In this document: piece by piece, positions 50,893-59,593 of the stretch
Numbering within the stretch: the stretch's first letter is position 1
Layout of the letters: each line of letters starts with the position of its first letter
Assembly (NCBI GenBank): GCA_030019475.1
Contig: JASEER010000003.1
Coordinates: 40,670-104,669 of the forward strand
Source of the DNA: Thermoanaerobacterales bacterium
Lineage (GTDB): Bacteria; Bacillota; Desulfotomaculia; Desulfotomaculales; JASEER01
Direction: 5' to 3'
Length of the DNA: 64,000 nucleotides
Translations under genes and position numbers: made by a program
The notes under the pieces: model-generated
Database searches by the model: none
The model's input: only the letters and a program-made list of their open reading frames with translations
What the model was told of the DNA's origin: nothing

Positions 50893-50958
50893 TAAAAAAG
50901 GCGACACTCTCGCAAGCGCTTAGCTACATTCTACCTAGAAAAAGGAGGAGAGCAAAGG

Positions 50959-51783
50959 GTGATTATCAACCATAATATCAGCGCCCTGAACGCTTGGCGT
51001 GGGCTAACCAGTACAAATACGGCCCTTACCAAGTCATTGGAAAAACTGTCATCTGGGCTGCGGATCAACCGCGCTGCCGACGACGCCGCCGGGCTGGCCA
51101 TTTCTGAAAAGATGCGCGGCCAGATCCGCGGGTTGAACCAGGCCATTCGCAACGCTCAGGACGGGATCTCCCTCATCCAAACTGCTGAAGGTGCCTTGAA
51201 CGAGTCCCATAGCATTCTGCAGCGCATGCGGGAACTGGCTGTACAGTCTGCTAATGACAGCAACACGGATGCCGACCGGAAACAAATCCAGGATGAAGTA
51301 TCCCAGTTGATAACGGAACTAAACCGTATCGCTGACACAACGGAGTTCAACACACAGGTGCTAATGAGCGGGGGCTTCAGCGGTACCGGGAATGGTCTTA
51401 CATTCCATATCGGCGCTAACTCAGGTCAGACGCTAATTCTAAAGATTGGCAACATGAAAGCAGGTGCTTTAGGCGTTAGCGGTCTTAGTGTTTCAACCCT
51501 GGCAAACGCCAGTGCGGCTATCTCCAAAATTCAGAGCGCTATCGATAAGGTCTCCACTCAGCGGTCGGCCCTTGGTGCCGTTCAGAACCGCTTGGAGCAT
51601 ACTATCGCCAACCTGGGAGTTGCTTCGGAGAACCTATCCGCCGCTGAGTCCCGTGTTCGCGATGTGGACATGGCCCAGGAAATGATGAACTTCACCAAGA
51701 CCCAGATCCTGGTGCAGGCCGGCACGGCGATGCTTGCCCAGGCAAACATGTCCCCGCAGGCAGTTCTCAAGCTTCTCGGTTAG
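50959..51783 (+). CDS. fliC: Flagellin FliC/Hag
   Basis: The filament subunit, 274 aa, short as in many Firmicutes. D0/D1 helices are intact: INHNISALNAWRGLTSTNTALTKSLEKLSSGLRINRAADDAAGLAISEKMRGQ at the N-terminus and ESRVRDVDMAQEMMNFTKTQILVQAGTAMLAQANMSPQAVLKLLG at the C-terminus. The start is GTG at 50959 after AAAGGAGG. The variable middle (about 150-200) would carry glycans added by the Maf enzyme downstream. GC is lower than in the basal-body genes. Confidence 0.97.
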   Translation: MIINHNISALNAWRGLTSTNTALTKSLEKLSSGLRINRAADDAAGLAISEKMRGQIRGLNQAIRNAQDGISLIQTAEGALNESHSILQRMRELAVQSANDSNTDADRKQIQDEVSQLITELNRIADTTEFNTQVLMSGGFSGTGNGLTFHIGANSGQTLILKIGNMKAGALGVSGLSVSTLANASAAISKIQSAIDKVSTQRSALGAVQNRLEHTIANLGVASENLSAAESRVRDVDMAQEMMNFTKTQILVQAGTAMLAQANMSPQAVLKLLG

Positions 51784-51796
51784 CCCAAAGTTTTGA

Positions 51797-51840
51797 AATG
51801 CAGGGGGCTAGGGCCAGCCCCCTGCATTATCTTATTTCTT
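51797..51840 (+). terminator. Rho-independent terminator of fliC
   Basis: A perfect 13-bp stem AATGCAGGGGGCT/AGCCCCCTGCATT (51797-51809 with 51816-51828) closes on a 6-nt loop; ATCTTATTTCTT follows. Confidence 0.9.
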
Positions 51841-51864
51841 AGGTCAAAGGAGTAATTGAGCCCT

Positions 51865-52257
51865 ATGACCTTACCACATGAAACTTCAGATGTCGTGAGA
51901 CATGTAATCGAATTTCTACCTACTCTTCGCATGGCCACAGAAGAGATTTCCGGTCTGTTGATGGAGGGCAATACAACACGTGCAATGCGTGGTTTGGCGG
52001 AACTGGTGACTGGACTGCAGGAACTGCACAAGGGGTTAGAGCTACTCTCCTTTGCTTATGGTTCTGGTTCGCCGGGTCTCAACAATTGTCGCATTCGTTT
52101 GGAAGCCCTTTACCCGCTGATGCTTACGGCTGTCGAAGACGAAGACCCAGTAGCACTCAGTGACCTCCTTAGTTATGAACTGGTACCGACCTTAGAGGCT
52201 TGTGCCGTTAGTTTACGGAGTAGTGACGATAATGACTACAACAGTCCCGACAATTGA
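51865..52257 (+). CDS. Uncharacterised helical protein between fliC and maf
   Basis: About 130 aa, mostly helical, acidic, without signal or membrane segment (TSDVVRHVIEFLPTLRMATEEIS, GNTTRAMRGLAELVTGLQELHKGLELL, ALSDLLSYELVPTLEA). ATG at 51865 or TTG at 51856, both after AAAGGAG, could be the start. It overlaps the maf start by 26 nt, so the two are probably co-translated; a role in flagellin handling or glycosylation is inferred from position only. Low GC like fliC. Confidence 0.7.
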   Translation: MTLPHETSDVVRHVIEFLPTLRMATEEISGLLMEGNTTRAMRGLAELVTGLQELHKGLELLSFAYGSGSPGLNNCRIRLEALYPLMLTAVEDEDPVALSDLLSYELVPTLEACAVSLRSSDDNDYNSPDN

Positions 52258-54052
52258 GGTTCTTTCTGCCAAGAACGGACAAGTGACCGCCCGTGCACAT
52301 ATTAAAGACGTACGTACGATATGGTTGCATAGTGCCTACGATCCCGGCCGGGAGGCTGTCTCACTTGTCAGTAAGCATTCTCTGATTCGTGCCGGAGTAA
52401 TCATTGTACTCGGCCTCGGCCTTGGCCATCATGTAGTTGAAGTTCTCCGGCGGATCGGGGAAAGGACACCTGTGCTGGTGGTCGAACGCAACAATGAGAT
52501 GAAGCAACTTGCTCAGAGGCACAATCGTTCTTTAGTTTGGGAACGATTTACCGTAGCCAGCAATGAACAGGAAATCAAGGCCTTCTTATACCGCCATAAG
52601 GACTGCCTTAAGGGTCAAGAGCTAGTGGTCATTGAACATACGGCATCCCTCCAGTTGGACTTACACTATTACGGAGAAATGCGAAAGCGGATCCGTGATT
52701 ATGTATCCACTTTGGTCGTTGAATTAGCCACAGGGAAGAATTTAAACCGTTTCATTCATGAGAACGTATTTGCTAACCTACCAGGGATAATCCATGACCC
52801 CGGGATTACCGCAATTACTGATATTTTCAAGGGGAAGCCCGCAGTTATTGTTGCGGCCGGGCCTTCACTAAATAAAAATATTTGCTTATTAGCTGAAGCC
52901 AAAAACAAAAGCGCTGTTATTTGTGTAGGAACGGCTCTTAGGGCGATGTTAGCGGAAGGGTTGCATCCGGACTTCGTAGTCACACTTGATCCAATGGAGG
53001 CGAACTACCGACTCTTTACCGGTCTAGACCCTACGGAAGCTTTCCTATGCTATGAACCCCAAACCCATCCGAGAATCCCCCCCTTGTTCGCCAAACGACG
53101 GTTTGTATTTAATTCTTTTGGTAATCCTTTACAACTCTGGCTCAGTAGCCTTTATGGCAGCAAGGGTTATGTCGAGCCTGGAGGGTCAGTTGCTATTGCC
53201 GCTTTCGGTATTGGCCTCATCCTGGGATGCAACCCCATCGTTTTTGTAGGCCAAGACCTGGCTTACACCGGTGGGTTCAGTCATGCCGCAGGTACAGTCT
53301 ACGAAGGCCGGCGGGTACAAGCACTTGAAGGACGGCTAGATCACCTTGAGGTTCCGGCTATTAACGGGGGAAAAGTCTGGACATCCCGTGCCATGCATGG
53401 CTTTTTAGTTCGTTTTGAGGAGCTTTTCGCCCTACATAACGATAGGTTGATTATTGACGCAACGGAAGGAGGAGCATTGAAGCGCGGCACAAAAGTGATG
53501 ACCTTCCGGGAGGCGCTGGACACCTACTTCACCGAGGAGGTGCCGGCTCTGGAGATCATCGCCGCGAAGCACCGCGAGGCCTCGCAGCCGCGGCCGGAGG
53601 TCTCGGCGCGGGTACGCGAGGAACTGGAGACGACTCTCGAAGAATACCGCGCCTGGCTGCCTCTCCTGGAAGAGGTGGTGTCCACGGCGCAGGGCATCGT
53701 AGACCTCGCGCGGGTCCTGCACGTCACGCCGGAGGATGCGTCCGGCGACCGTTTCGCAGCCGGCTCTGCGCGTCATCTCCAGGAGGAGGCCGCACGGCTG
53801 AACGCCCTTTTGAAACAGGCGAATGCCGGGGCAAAGTTGATTGACCTCCTCAGCCTGCTGACCTTTGACGTCCACCTGGCGAAGGGGCCGGGAGACGAGG
53901 CTCGGCTGCTGGAACAGGTGCAGCACATCCTCAAGCTATATGGCAGCTACCAGAGCGCCACAAAGACGATGATCGGCCAGTTGCAGAAGACTCTGGCCAC
54001 CCTCGAAATGCCAGAAGCGAATCCGGTCTTGGAAGGAGCGGTGAACCAATGA
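52232..54052 (+). CDS. maf: Motility accessory factor Maf, flagellin nonulosonic-acid transferase (DUF115/MptE-like)
   Basis: The 606-aa protein has an N-terminal domain with VLGLGLGHHVVEVLR, a central DUF115 domain (KPAVIVAAGPSLNKNICLLAEAK, ICVGTALRAMLAEGLHPDFVVTLDP, VGQDLAYTGGFSHAAGT) and a helical C-terminal domain. Maf proteins attach pseudaminic or legionaminic acid to flagellin; the complete leg cluster next door supplies the donor. ATG at 52232 follows GGAG; the frame opens at 52202. GC content and codon use change sharply near 53470, at about residue 413, to the GC-rich style of the host. Confidence 0.9.
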   Translation: MTTTVPTIEVLSAKNGQVTARAHIKDVRTIWLHSAYDPGREAVSLVSKHSLIRAGVIIVLGLGLGHHVVEVLRRIGERTPVLVVERNNEMKQLAQRHNRSLVWERFTVASNEQEIKAFLYRHKDCLKGQELVVIEHTASLQLDLHYYGEMRKRIRDYVSTLVVELATGKNLNRFIHENVFANLPGIIHDPGITAITDIFKGKPAVIVAAGPSLNKNICLLAEAKNKSAVICVGTALRAMLAEGLHPDFVVTLDPMEANYRLFTGLDPTEAFLCYEPQTHPRIPPLFAKRRFVFNSFGNPLQLWLSSLYGSKGYVEPGGSVAIAAFGIGLILGCNPIVFVGQDLAYTGGFSHAAGTVYEGRRVQALEGRLDHLEVPAINGGKVWTSRAMHGFLVRFEELFALHNDRLIIDATEGGALKRGTKVMTFREALDTYFTEEVPALEIIAAKHREASQPRPEVSARVREELETTLEEYRAWLPLLEEVVSTAQGIVDLARVLHVTPEDASGDRFAAGSARHLQEEAARLNALLKQANAGAKLIDLLSLLTFDVHLAKGPGDEARLLEQVQHILKLYGSYQSATKTMIGQLQKTLATLEMPEANPVLEGAVNQ

Positions 54053-54420
54053 GCGCGGCGATTGGAGAGGTGCGCCGTATCGAAGCTGCCCGGACCGTTG
54101 AGACACTTCCCCATCCCCCGGAGGGCCGCAGTCCGGGTCAACGTCCGGTTGGCGGGAATAATCAGCAACTCCCCGGGCACCCCGGCAGCGCTTCCGCTAA
54201 TGAAGAGCTTTCCCCCGCCCTGGAGAAGCTGGCCAAAACCGCCCCTGTCTTTGACTGCCGCTTCCACTTCCGCATTCACGAGGCCACGAAGCGGGTAATG
54301 GTTCAGGTAATCGACCAGGAGACCGGCGAGGTCTTAAACGAGATCCCGCCGGAGAAGATCCTGGACCTGGTGGCACAGATCCAAGAGCTGGTGGGGCTCC
54401 TGGTAGATAAGAAGGTTTAA
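54049..54420 (+). CDS. flaG: FlaG family protein
   Basis: The 123-aa protein has a variable N-terminus and the conserved FlaG C-terminus (FDCRFHFRIHEATKRVMVQVIDQETGEVLNEIPPEKILDLVAQIQELVGLLVD). FlaG is thought to influence filament length. ATGA overlap with maf; fliD follows after 14 nt. Confidence 0.9.
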   Translation: MSAAIGEVRRIEAARTVETLPHPPEGRSPGQRPVGGNNQQLPGHPGSASANEELSPALEKLAKTAPVFDCRFHFRIHEATKRVMVQVIDQETGEVLNEIPPEKILDLVAQIQELVGLLVDKKV

Positions 54421-54434
54421 AGGAGGGGTCAGCG

Positions 54435-55991
54435 GTGACCACTTATTTCAGCCCCGTGAACCGTATGACCGGCCTGGCCTCGGGCCTCGATATCGACCAA
54501 ATCGTGCAGGACCTGATGCGCGCGGAGCGGGCACCCCTTGACCGCCTGCTCCAGCAGAAGCAGATCATGGAATGGCAGCGGGCCGATTACCGGAGCATTA
54601 ACCAGGTGCTGTACGACTTCCGGACGAACCACGCCTTCAACCTGTCGCTGACCAAGACCTTCCAGGCCTATAAGGCCACGTCCAGCAATGAGGCTGTGGT
54701 TACGGCCACGCCGGGAAGCGGCGCTCAAACAGGTACTTATAATATCACCGTGCACCGCCTGGCCCAGGTCGCATCCGACATTAGTAGCGATACCCTTTCC
54801 GCCGACCCCGTTAACAACAAAATCGATCCCACGCAGACCCTCGACAGCCAGGCGGCAAAGTTTCGCGTCGCGATGAGCGGTACGAGTCACCAGTTTTCCA
54901 TCACCACCTATAAGCCTGACGGGACCCCCATCACCGAAAGCTTTACCGTCGATAGTACGACGGACAGCCTGAATGACGTCCTCGCCCGCATCAACGCCAA
55001 GTCTTCTATTCTGGGCGTGACCGCCTTCTACGAGTCCAGCACCGACAAGGTCGTGATCTCCACCACCCGGACCGGCGACTATGCCACAAACGAAATCGAA
55101 ATCTCCGATGTTACGGGCAACTTCGCCCTGGGTACCCTGCAACTGGCGGCCACGGCGCAGGGCACCGACGCCCTTGTAGATATCAACGGGCTGACCGGTA
55201 TCAAGCAACATGAAAACACCTTCACCCTAAACAATGTGACCTTCAACCTGGAAGGCACCTCTACCGACGCCGTCCTCGTCACGGTTGCACGAGATAACGA
55301 AGCAATCTTTAACACTATCAAGATATTCGTCGAGCAGTACAACGCCACCCTGGACAAGCTCTACGCCGAGCTGAAGGAGGAACGCTACCCGGACTATCTC
55401 CCGCTCACGGACGACCAGAAGAAGGAGATGTCCGACCGGGAGATCGAGCAGTGGGAGGAGAAAGCAAAGAGCGGCCTTTTGAAGGGCGACGCGCTGTTGA
55501 ATGACATAACCTACAAGCTCCGCAACGCCCTGAGCACGCCGGTAGCCGGGGCCGACCCGACGCTGGACCGCCTCTTTGACCTGGGTATTACCACCGGCGG
55601 GTACTGGGAGGGCGGCAAGCTGTATATCGACGAGACCAAGCTGCGCGAAAAGATTGCGGCCGACCCCGACGCGGTGGCGAACCTGTTCACCAAGAGCAGC
55701 GATGTCTATGAGGAACAGGGCCTGGGAGTGCGCCTTGCGTACGAACTGCAGAACGCCATCGACCGCTTGAGCGATAAGGCCGGCAGTGTTTACACTTCGA
55801 CTCTTTATGACCAGAGCTACCTCTCCCGCTCGATCCGCGAGCTGAACGACCGAATCGCGGCCACCGAGGACCGGCTGGCCCAGATTGAGGACCGTTACTG
55901 GCGGCAGTTCACGGCCATGGAGCAGTACATCGCGCAGATGAACGCCCAGGCGAGCTGGCTGACTCAGCAGTTCAGCATGTACGGAGGTTAA
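54435..55991 (+). CDS. fliD: Flagellar filament cap FliD
   Basis: The 518-aa cap protein has the N-terminal MTGLASGLDIDQIVQDLMRAERAPLDRLLQQKQIMEWQ domain and the C-terminal helical end (LSRSIRELNDRIAATEDRLAQIEDRYWRQFTAMEQYIAQMNAQ). Starts with GTG at 54435 after AAAGGAGG. The order flaG-fliD-fliS-fliT is normal. Confidence 0.96.
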   Translation: MTTYFSPVNRMTGLASGLDIDQIVQDLMRAERAPLDRLLQQKQIMEWQRADYRSINQVLYDFRTNHAFNLSLTKTFQAYKATSSNEAVVTATPGSGAQTGTYNITVHRLAQVASDISSDTLSADPVNNKIDPTQTLDSQAAKFRVAMSGTSHQFSITTYKPDGTPITESFTVDSTTDSLNDVLARINAKSSILGVTAFYESSTDKVVISTTRTGDYATNEIEISDVTGNFALGTLQLAATAQGTDALVDINGLTGIKQHENTFTLNNVTFNLEGTSTDAVLVTVARDNEAIFNTIKIFVEQYNATLDKLYAELKEERYPDYLPLTDDQKKEMSDREIEQWEEKAKSGLLKGDALLNDITYKLRNALSTPVAGADPTLDRLFDLGITTGGYWEGGKLYIDETKLREKIAADPDAVANLFTKSSDVYEEQGLGVRLAYELQNAIDRLSDKAGSVYTSTLYDQSYLSRSIRELNDRIAATEDRLAQIEDRYWRQFTAMEQYIAQMNAQASWLTQQFSMYGG

Positions 55992-55994
55992 GCC

Positions 55995-56411
55995 GTGATG
56001 AATATGCCAAACCCCTACCAGCAGTACCGCGCGAACAACATCCTGACCGCCGATCCGGGCCGCCTGGCACTGATGGTCTTCACCGAGGCGGCGAAGGTCA
56101 CCCGCCAGGCGGCCGAGGCCCTCGGGCGCGCCGATACGGTGACCGCCCACCGAGGGCTATTACGGGCGCAGGAGCTGGTCTCCTACCTGGTGGAGACGGT
56201 GGATACATCCCTGGAAGTCGGGCAGGGCCTGGCGGCGCTGTACGACTACTTCCATCGCCGGCTGGTCGAAGCCAATGTCAACAAGGAGCCGGCGATCGCC
56301 GAAGAGGTCGCCGAAATGTTGAATGAGTTGCGTGACACCTGGGAGCAGGCCCTCAAAACCACGGGAGAAACAAGCGAAGTTACTTCCCAGCCACAGGAGG
56401 AGCAGGTTTGA
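55995..56411 (+). CDS. fliS: Flagellin export chaperone FliS
   Basis: The 138-aa chaperone has the diagnostic NPYQQYRANNILTADPGRLALMVFTEAAK and helical body ending RRLVEANVNKEPAIAEEVAEMLNELRDTWEQAL. Starts GTG at 55995, 7 nt after GGAGG at the end of fliD. Confidence 0.94.
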   Translation: MMNMPNPYQQYRANNILTADPGRLALMVFTEAAKVTRQAAEALGRADTVTAHRGLLRAQELVSYLVETVDTSLEVGQGLAALYDYFHRRLVEANVNKEPAIAEEVAEMLNELRDTWEQALKTTGETSEVTSQPQEEQV

Positions 56412-56785
56412 TGCCGCAGGAGTCGGTGTGCGATCTGCTGAACGAAATCCGGGCAGTGACCAAGAAAATGGTTGACGCGACGGAGGCCGGGGATGATGGT
56501 TTGGACACCCTGGCTTCTTTGTTGGAGCGAAGACAGGAACTGATGAACCGTGTGGATAACCTGCACCGTGAACAGTTGGGGGCTCCGAAAGACGATGAAA
56601 TCCAACGGATCCGTGAATTACTGCGTGAGATCCGGGAAATGGATATCGTCGTGAGACAGGCCGTCGCATTTCGGCGCGAACTGGCCCGGAAGGCATTGGA
56701 GAGGGCACGGAACGAACGGAAAGGGTTGGCTTATCTTAAGTCGGGGATGAGTCTCGGCGGAGGGCTCGTGAACGATAAGGGGTAA
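56411..56785 (+). CDS. FliT-like flagellar chaperone
   Basis: The 124-aa helical protein (LNEIRAVTKKMVDATEAGDDGLDTLASLLERRQELMNRVD) has the size, the LLERRQELM motif and the position of FliT, the FliD chaperone. The ATG at 56411 shares bases with the fliS stop (TGATG). It is the last gene of the rightward unit; it faces the leftward hypothetical gene with a 14-nt gap that holds no clear terminator. Confidence 0.75.
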   Translation: MPQESVCDLLNEIRAVTKKMVDATEAGDDGLDTLASLLERRQELMNRVDNLHREQLGAPKDDEIQRIRELLREIREMDIVVRQAVAFRRELARKALERARNERKGLAYLKSGMSLGGGLVNDKG

Positions 56786-56799
56786 CCGTCGCCGACACC

Positions 56800-57222
56800 T
56801 TAAACCTCGGCGTTCAGCCCCAAACCGGCGGGGTGGGGCGGCTCTTCACCTTCCCCCGAAAGGCTACGGCGGGCGCGGTCAAGTTCGTCATCGGTCAGGA
56901 AACGCTGATGGCGGCCGTGCTCGTCGACTAGTTCCACCCGCAGGCGGCGCTGGCGGCGGTCCCTTTCGCTTCTCTCATCCCCACCCTTTTCCTTCCCTTC
57001 CTTTTCATCATGAACCCGAAAGCGAAAAGGGTAGTTTGAAAGCTCCGCCAGGCGGTTCAGGTGCTCCACCAGGCGGATGAGTTCCTCCAGGCCGACAAGC
57101 TGTTTGGCGACCAGATTCTGCTCGTCGGTCACTCCCGGCCGGGCCTGGGCCGGGTCGACCTTGCGGGCGGCGATGGCATCGTAGGTGAGCATTGATTGGA
57201 GGCCGCCGGCGCCGATTTTCAT
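56800..57222 (-). CDS. Uncharacterised flagellar-locus protein
   Basis: The 140-aa protein has no recognised domain. It starts MKIGAGGLQSMLTYDAIAARK, contains a helical stretch (VAKQLVGLEELIRLVEHLNRLAELS) and a highly charged Lys/Glu/Arg segment (about 73-92). The region RFRVHDEKEG...RRLRVELVDEHGRHQRFL resembles the beta-strand end of FlaG-type proteins (FRVHE..VQVIDxxTGxVL), so it may be a diverged FlaG relative. It lies 26 nt downstream of flgL, in the same direction, and so is likely part of the flgM-flgL unit. Confidence 0.75.
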   Translation of the reverse strand: MKIGAGGLQSMLTYDAIAARKVDPAQARPGVTDEQNLVAKQLVGLEELIRLVEHLNRLAELSNYPFRFRVHDEKEGKEKGGDERSERDRRQRRLRVELVDEHGRHQRFLTDDELDRARRSLSGEGEEPPHPAGLGLNAEV

Positions 57223-57248
57223 CCGCGGCCACCTCCCATGGAGCGAGA

Positions 57249-58181
57249 TTATCTTAAGAAGTCAATAAGGGTGGTCTGCATCAGGCGGGCGCCAGCCGAA
57301 AGCGACGCACGGTAAGCGATCTCCCGCTGACTGAACTCGATGGTCACCTTGGCGATGTCGCTGTCCTCCAGCCCGGAGAGGACCCCGGTGAAGCGCACCT
57401 CCTGGTCCGTGTACTGCCCCTTAAGAGACTCCAGGTGGTTAGTGCGGGAGCCGATCTTGACACGGGCTTCCATAACTGTATCCATACGCTGGTCGATTTG
57501 ACCGATCAGATTGCCGACCTGGGTTGTATTACCGGTGTCTAGAGCGTTACGTAGGGCGAAAAGCGTTTCGAAGATACCACCGGTAACATTGCCGCCGGCG
57601 TCTACCTGGCCGAAAACACCCTCATAAGGTGCTGTAGCTCCCTCAAGCCCGGCGTCCACACGCACGCGGTGGTCAACGGCCACCTCCCGCTCGATGGGGT
57701 TCGCGTTGCCGGAGTAGGTTACAGTCTCTGCCACGGCATCAACAGTGTATGGCTTCGTGCTCATCGCCGTACCGGCGAAGATGTACTTCCCGCCGAGCTG
57801 GCTGTTCGCAACCTTATCCATGGCGTCAATCAGCCCCTCAATCTGCCGGGCCAGAACAGCCTGATCCTCAGGAGTCAGGGTGTCGCTCGCTCCCTGAACG
57901 GCAATCTCCCGCGCCTTCTGTAAGAGGCCGGTGGCGTCGCCGAGCGCGGCGTCGGTCTCATAAAGCCAGGACAGCCCGTCGGTTATGTTCCGCGTGAACT
58001 GGTAGTTGTGGTCAAGGGCGACACGCATCTCCATCACCCGGTTGGCAGCCGTGGGGTCGTCGCTGGGCCGGTTGATCTTTTTCCCGGTCGACATGCGCTC
58101 CTGCGCCCGTACCAACTCCTCCAGGTTGCCCTGGACGCTGTTGATCATCCGCCTCCCGACCATATTATGGGTAATCCGCAT
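57249..58181 (-). CDS. flgL: Hook-filament junction protein FlgL
   Basis: The 310-aa protein has flagellin-like ends: RITHNMVGRRMINSVQGNLEELVRAQERMSTGKKINRPSDDP and IAKVTIEFSQREIAYRASLSAGARLMQTTLIDFL. Three nucleotides from flgK. Confidence 0.95.
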   Translation of the reverse strand: MRITHNMVGRRMINSVQGNLEELVRAQERMSTGKKINRPSDDPTAANRVMEMRVALDHNYQFTRNITDGLSWLYETDAALGDATGLLQKAREIAVQGASDTLTPEDQAVLARQIEGLIDAMDKVANSQLGGKYIFAGTAMSTKPYTVDAVAETVTYSGNANPIEREVAVDHRVRVDAGLEGATAPYEGVFGQVDAGGNVTGGIFETLFALRNALDTGNTTQVGNLIGQIDQRMDTVMEARVKIGSRTNHLESLKGQYTDQEVRFTGVLSGLEDSDIAKVTIEFSQREIAYRASLSAGARLMQTTLIDFLR

Positions 58182-58184
58182 TCC

Positions 58185-59561
58185 TTAAACCCCCATCCGG
58201 TTGATAATGGTATCGAGCATTGCGTCCAGGACGGTCACCACCCGGGCCGAAGCCTGGTAGGCATACTGGTACTGGGTCAGGTTCGCCAGTTCCTCGTCGA
58301 TGGAAACGCCGATCACGGACTGGCGCAGGTTCTGCAGTTGCTCACGTACGGCCTGGGCGCTCTTGACCCGGTCGGCGGCTCCCGAGACATCGGTGCCGAT
58401 GCGCGTCACCAGTTGGGTGTAAAAGCCTTCAAAGGTGGTATCGCCCAATGCGGCAATGGCATCATCACGCAGGCCGGCCACGTCAAGAGCCAATGTGCCG
58501 TCGATCTTTGTGACATCGAGTATGATGTCAGGGTGAACAGAAAAGCTGGATGCATCGGTGCCGGCAAAGAAATCAGCACGAGTGGTTCCATTATCCGGGT
58601 GTTTGGCGTTTACCTGTGTAATCAACGCCTGCGCCAGTTCGTTCAGGTTATTTATGTAGCCGATCACCTTCTGCCGGGCGCTCTCCAGCCCGACCAGGGA
58701 GCCGGGGGCATTGGCGTCGGCCAGGGTCGTGACGTTAACCGCCGGGGATGTTCCAATCGTCACGGTGAAAGGGCTGCCCCCATTGAGCGGGAAGTCGCCT
58801 GTTACATTGGCCGGTGGATTCGTACCGTTGATAAGGACCTCTCCGAACAACCGAACCTCAACCTGACCGTCCGCCAGAGAGGTGACCTGAATCTCCCCGA
58901 TCGCCGCCAGCTTGTCAAGGAGAACATCCCGACGGTCCATCAGGTCGTTGGCCTTGTAGTCGGCATTTCCCAGGCTGGCGATGGCCTGATTGATAGCCGC
59001 AATCTGATCCGCCAAGTTGTTAATCTCGTCGACCTTGTTCTCGAGATCGTTTTCCAAACCGTCCCGGTTGTCCACGAGTTGGCCATAGGTCACTTTAACC
59101 ATGGAGGTCAACTCTTCCCCGGCCTCGCGCACGGCGGCCTTCAGGCCGGGGTCCTGGGGGTTATTGTTTAAGTCCTGCCAGTAGTTAAAGAACTTGCCGA
59201 TGACACTCTGAAGGCCGTAATCGGTCGGCTCGGGGAAAAGGGCCTCGACCCGCGCCAAGGCATCCGAGCGCTCCTCCCAATAGCCGGCGTCGCCCAGCGC
59301 CCAGCGGACGTGGCTGTCGATAATGCTATCCCGGACCCGGCGGATCTCACTGACCGTCACCCCGGTGCCGAGCTGCCCGGGCGTCACCTTCTGCGTCATC
59401 ATCGGGATCGTGTACGGGTTTTCGGCCGTATGCACCGCCTGCTGGCGGGTGTAGCCTTCGGTGTTGGCGTTGGCGATGTTATGGGACGTGGTGTCCATGG
59501 CGGCGCGCTGGGCCATAAGCCCGCGCCGGGCGATTTCTAAGCCGAAAAAGGTGGAGAGCAT
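58185..59561 (-). CDS. flgK: Hook-filament junction protein FlgK
   Basis: The 458-aa protein has the N-terminal LEIARRGLMAQRAAMDTTSHNIANANTEGYTRQQAV and C-terminal SVIGVSIDEELANLTQYQYAYQASARVVTVLDAMLDTII. Normal length for Firmicutes. Confidence 0.96.
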   Translation of the reverse strand: MLSTFFGLEIARRGLMAQRAAMDTTSHNIANANTEGYTRQQAVHTAENPYTIPMMTQKVTPGQLGTGVTVSEIRRVRDSIIDSHVRWALGDAGYWEERSDALARVEALFPEPTDYGLQSVIGKFFNYWQDLNNNPQDPGLKAAVREAGEELTSMVKVTYGQLVDNRDGLENDLENKVDEINNLADQIAAINQAIASLGNADYKANDLMDRRDVLLDKLAAIGEIQVTSLADGQVEVRLFGEVLINGTNPPANVTGDFPLNGGSPFTVTIGTSPAVNVTTLADANAPGSLVGLESARQKVIGYINNLNELAQALITQVNAKHPDNGTTRADFFAGTDASSFSVHPDIILDVTKIDGTLALDVAGLRDDAIAALGDTTFEGFYTQLVTRIGTDVSGAADRVKSAQAVREQLQNLRQSVIGVSIDEELANLTQYQYAYQASARVVTVLDAMLDTIINRMGV

Positions 59562-59593
59562 GCGGGATACTCCTCTCCAAAATGATATGGTGG

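Noticed and set aside
50634..50915. Leftward ORF of 93 codons across the fliC/legB gap
   Set aside because: It overlaps the legB start out of frame and the fliC promoter; composition is not protein-like.
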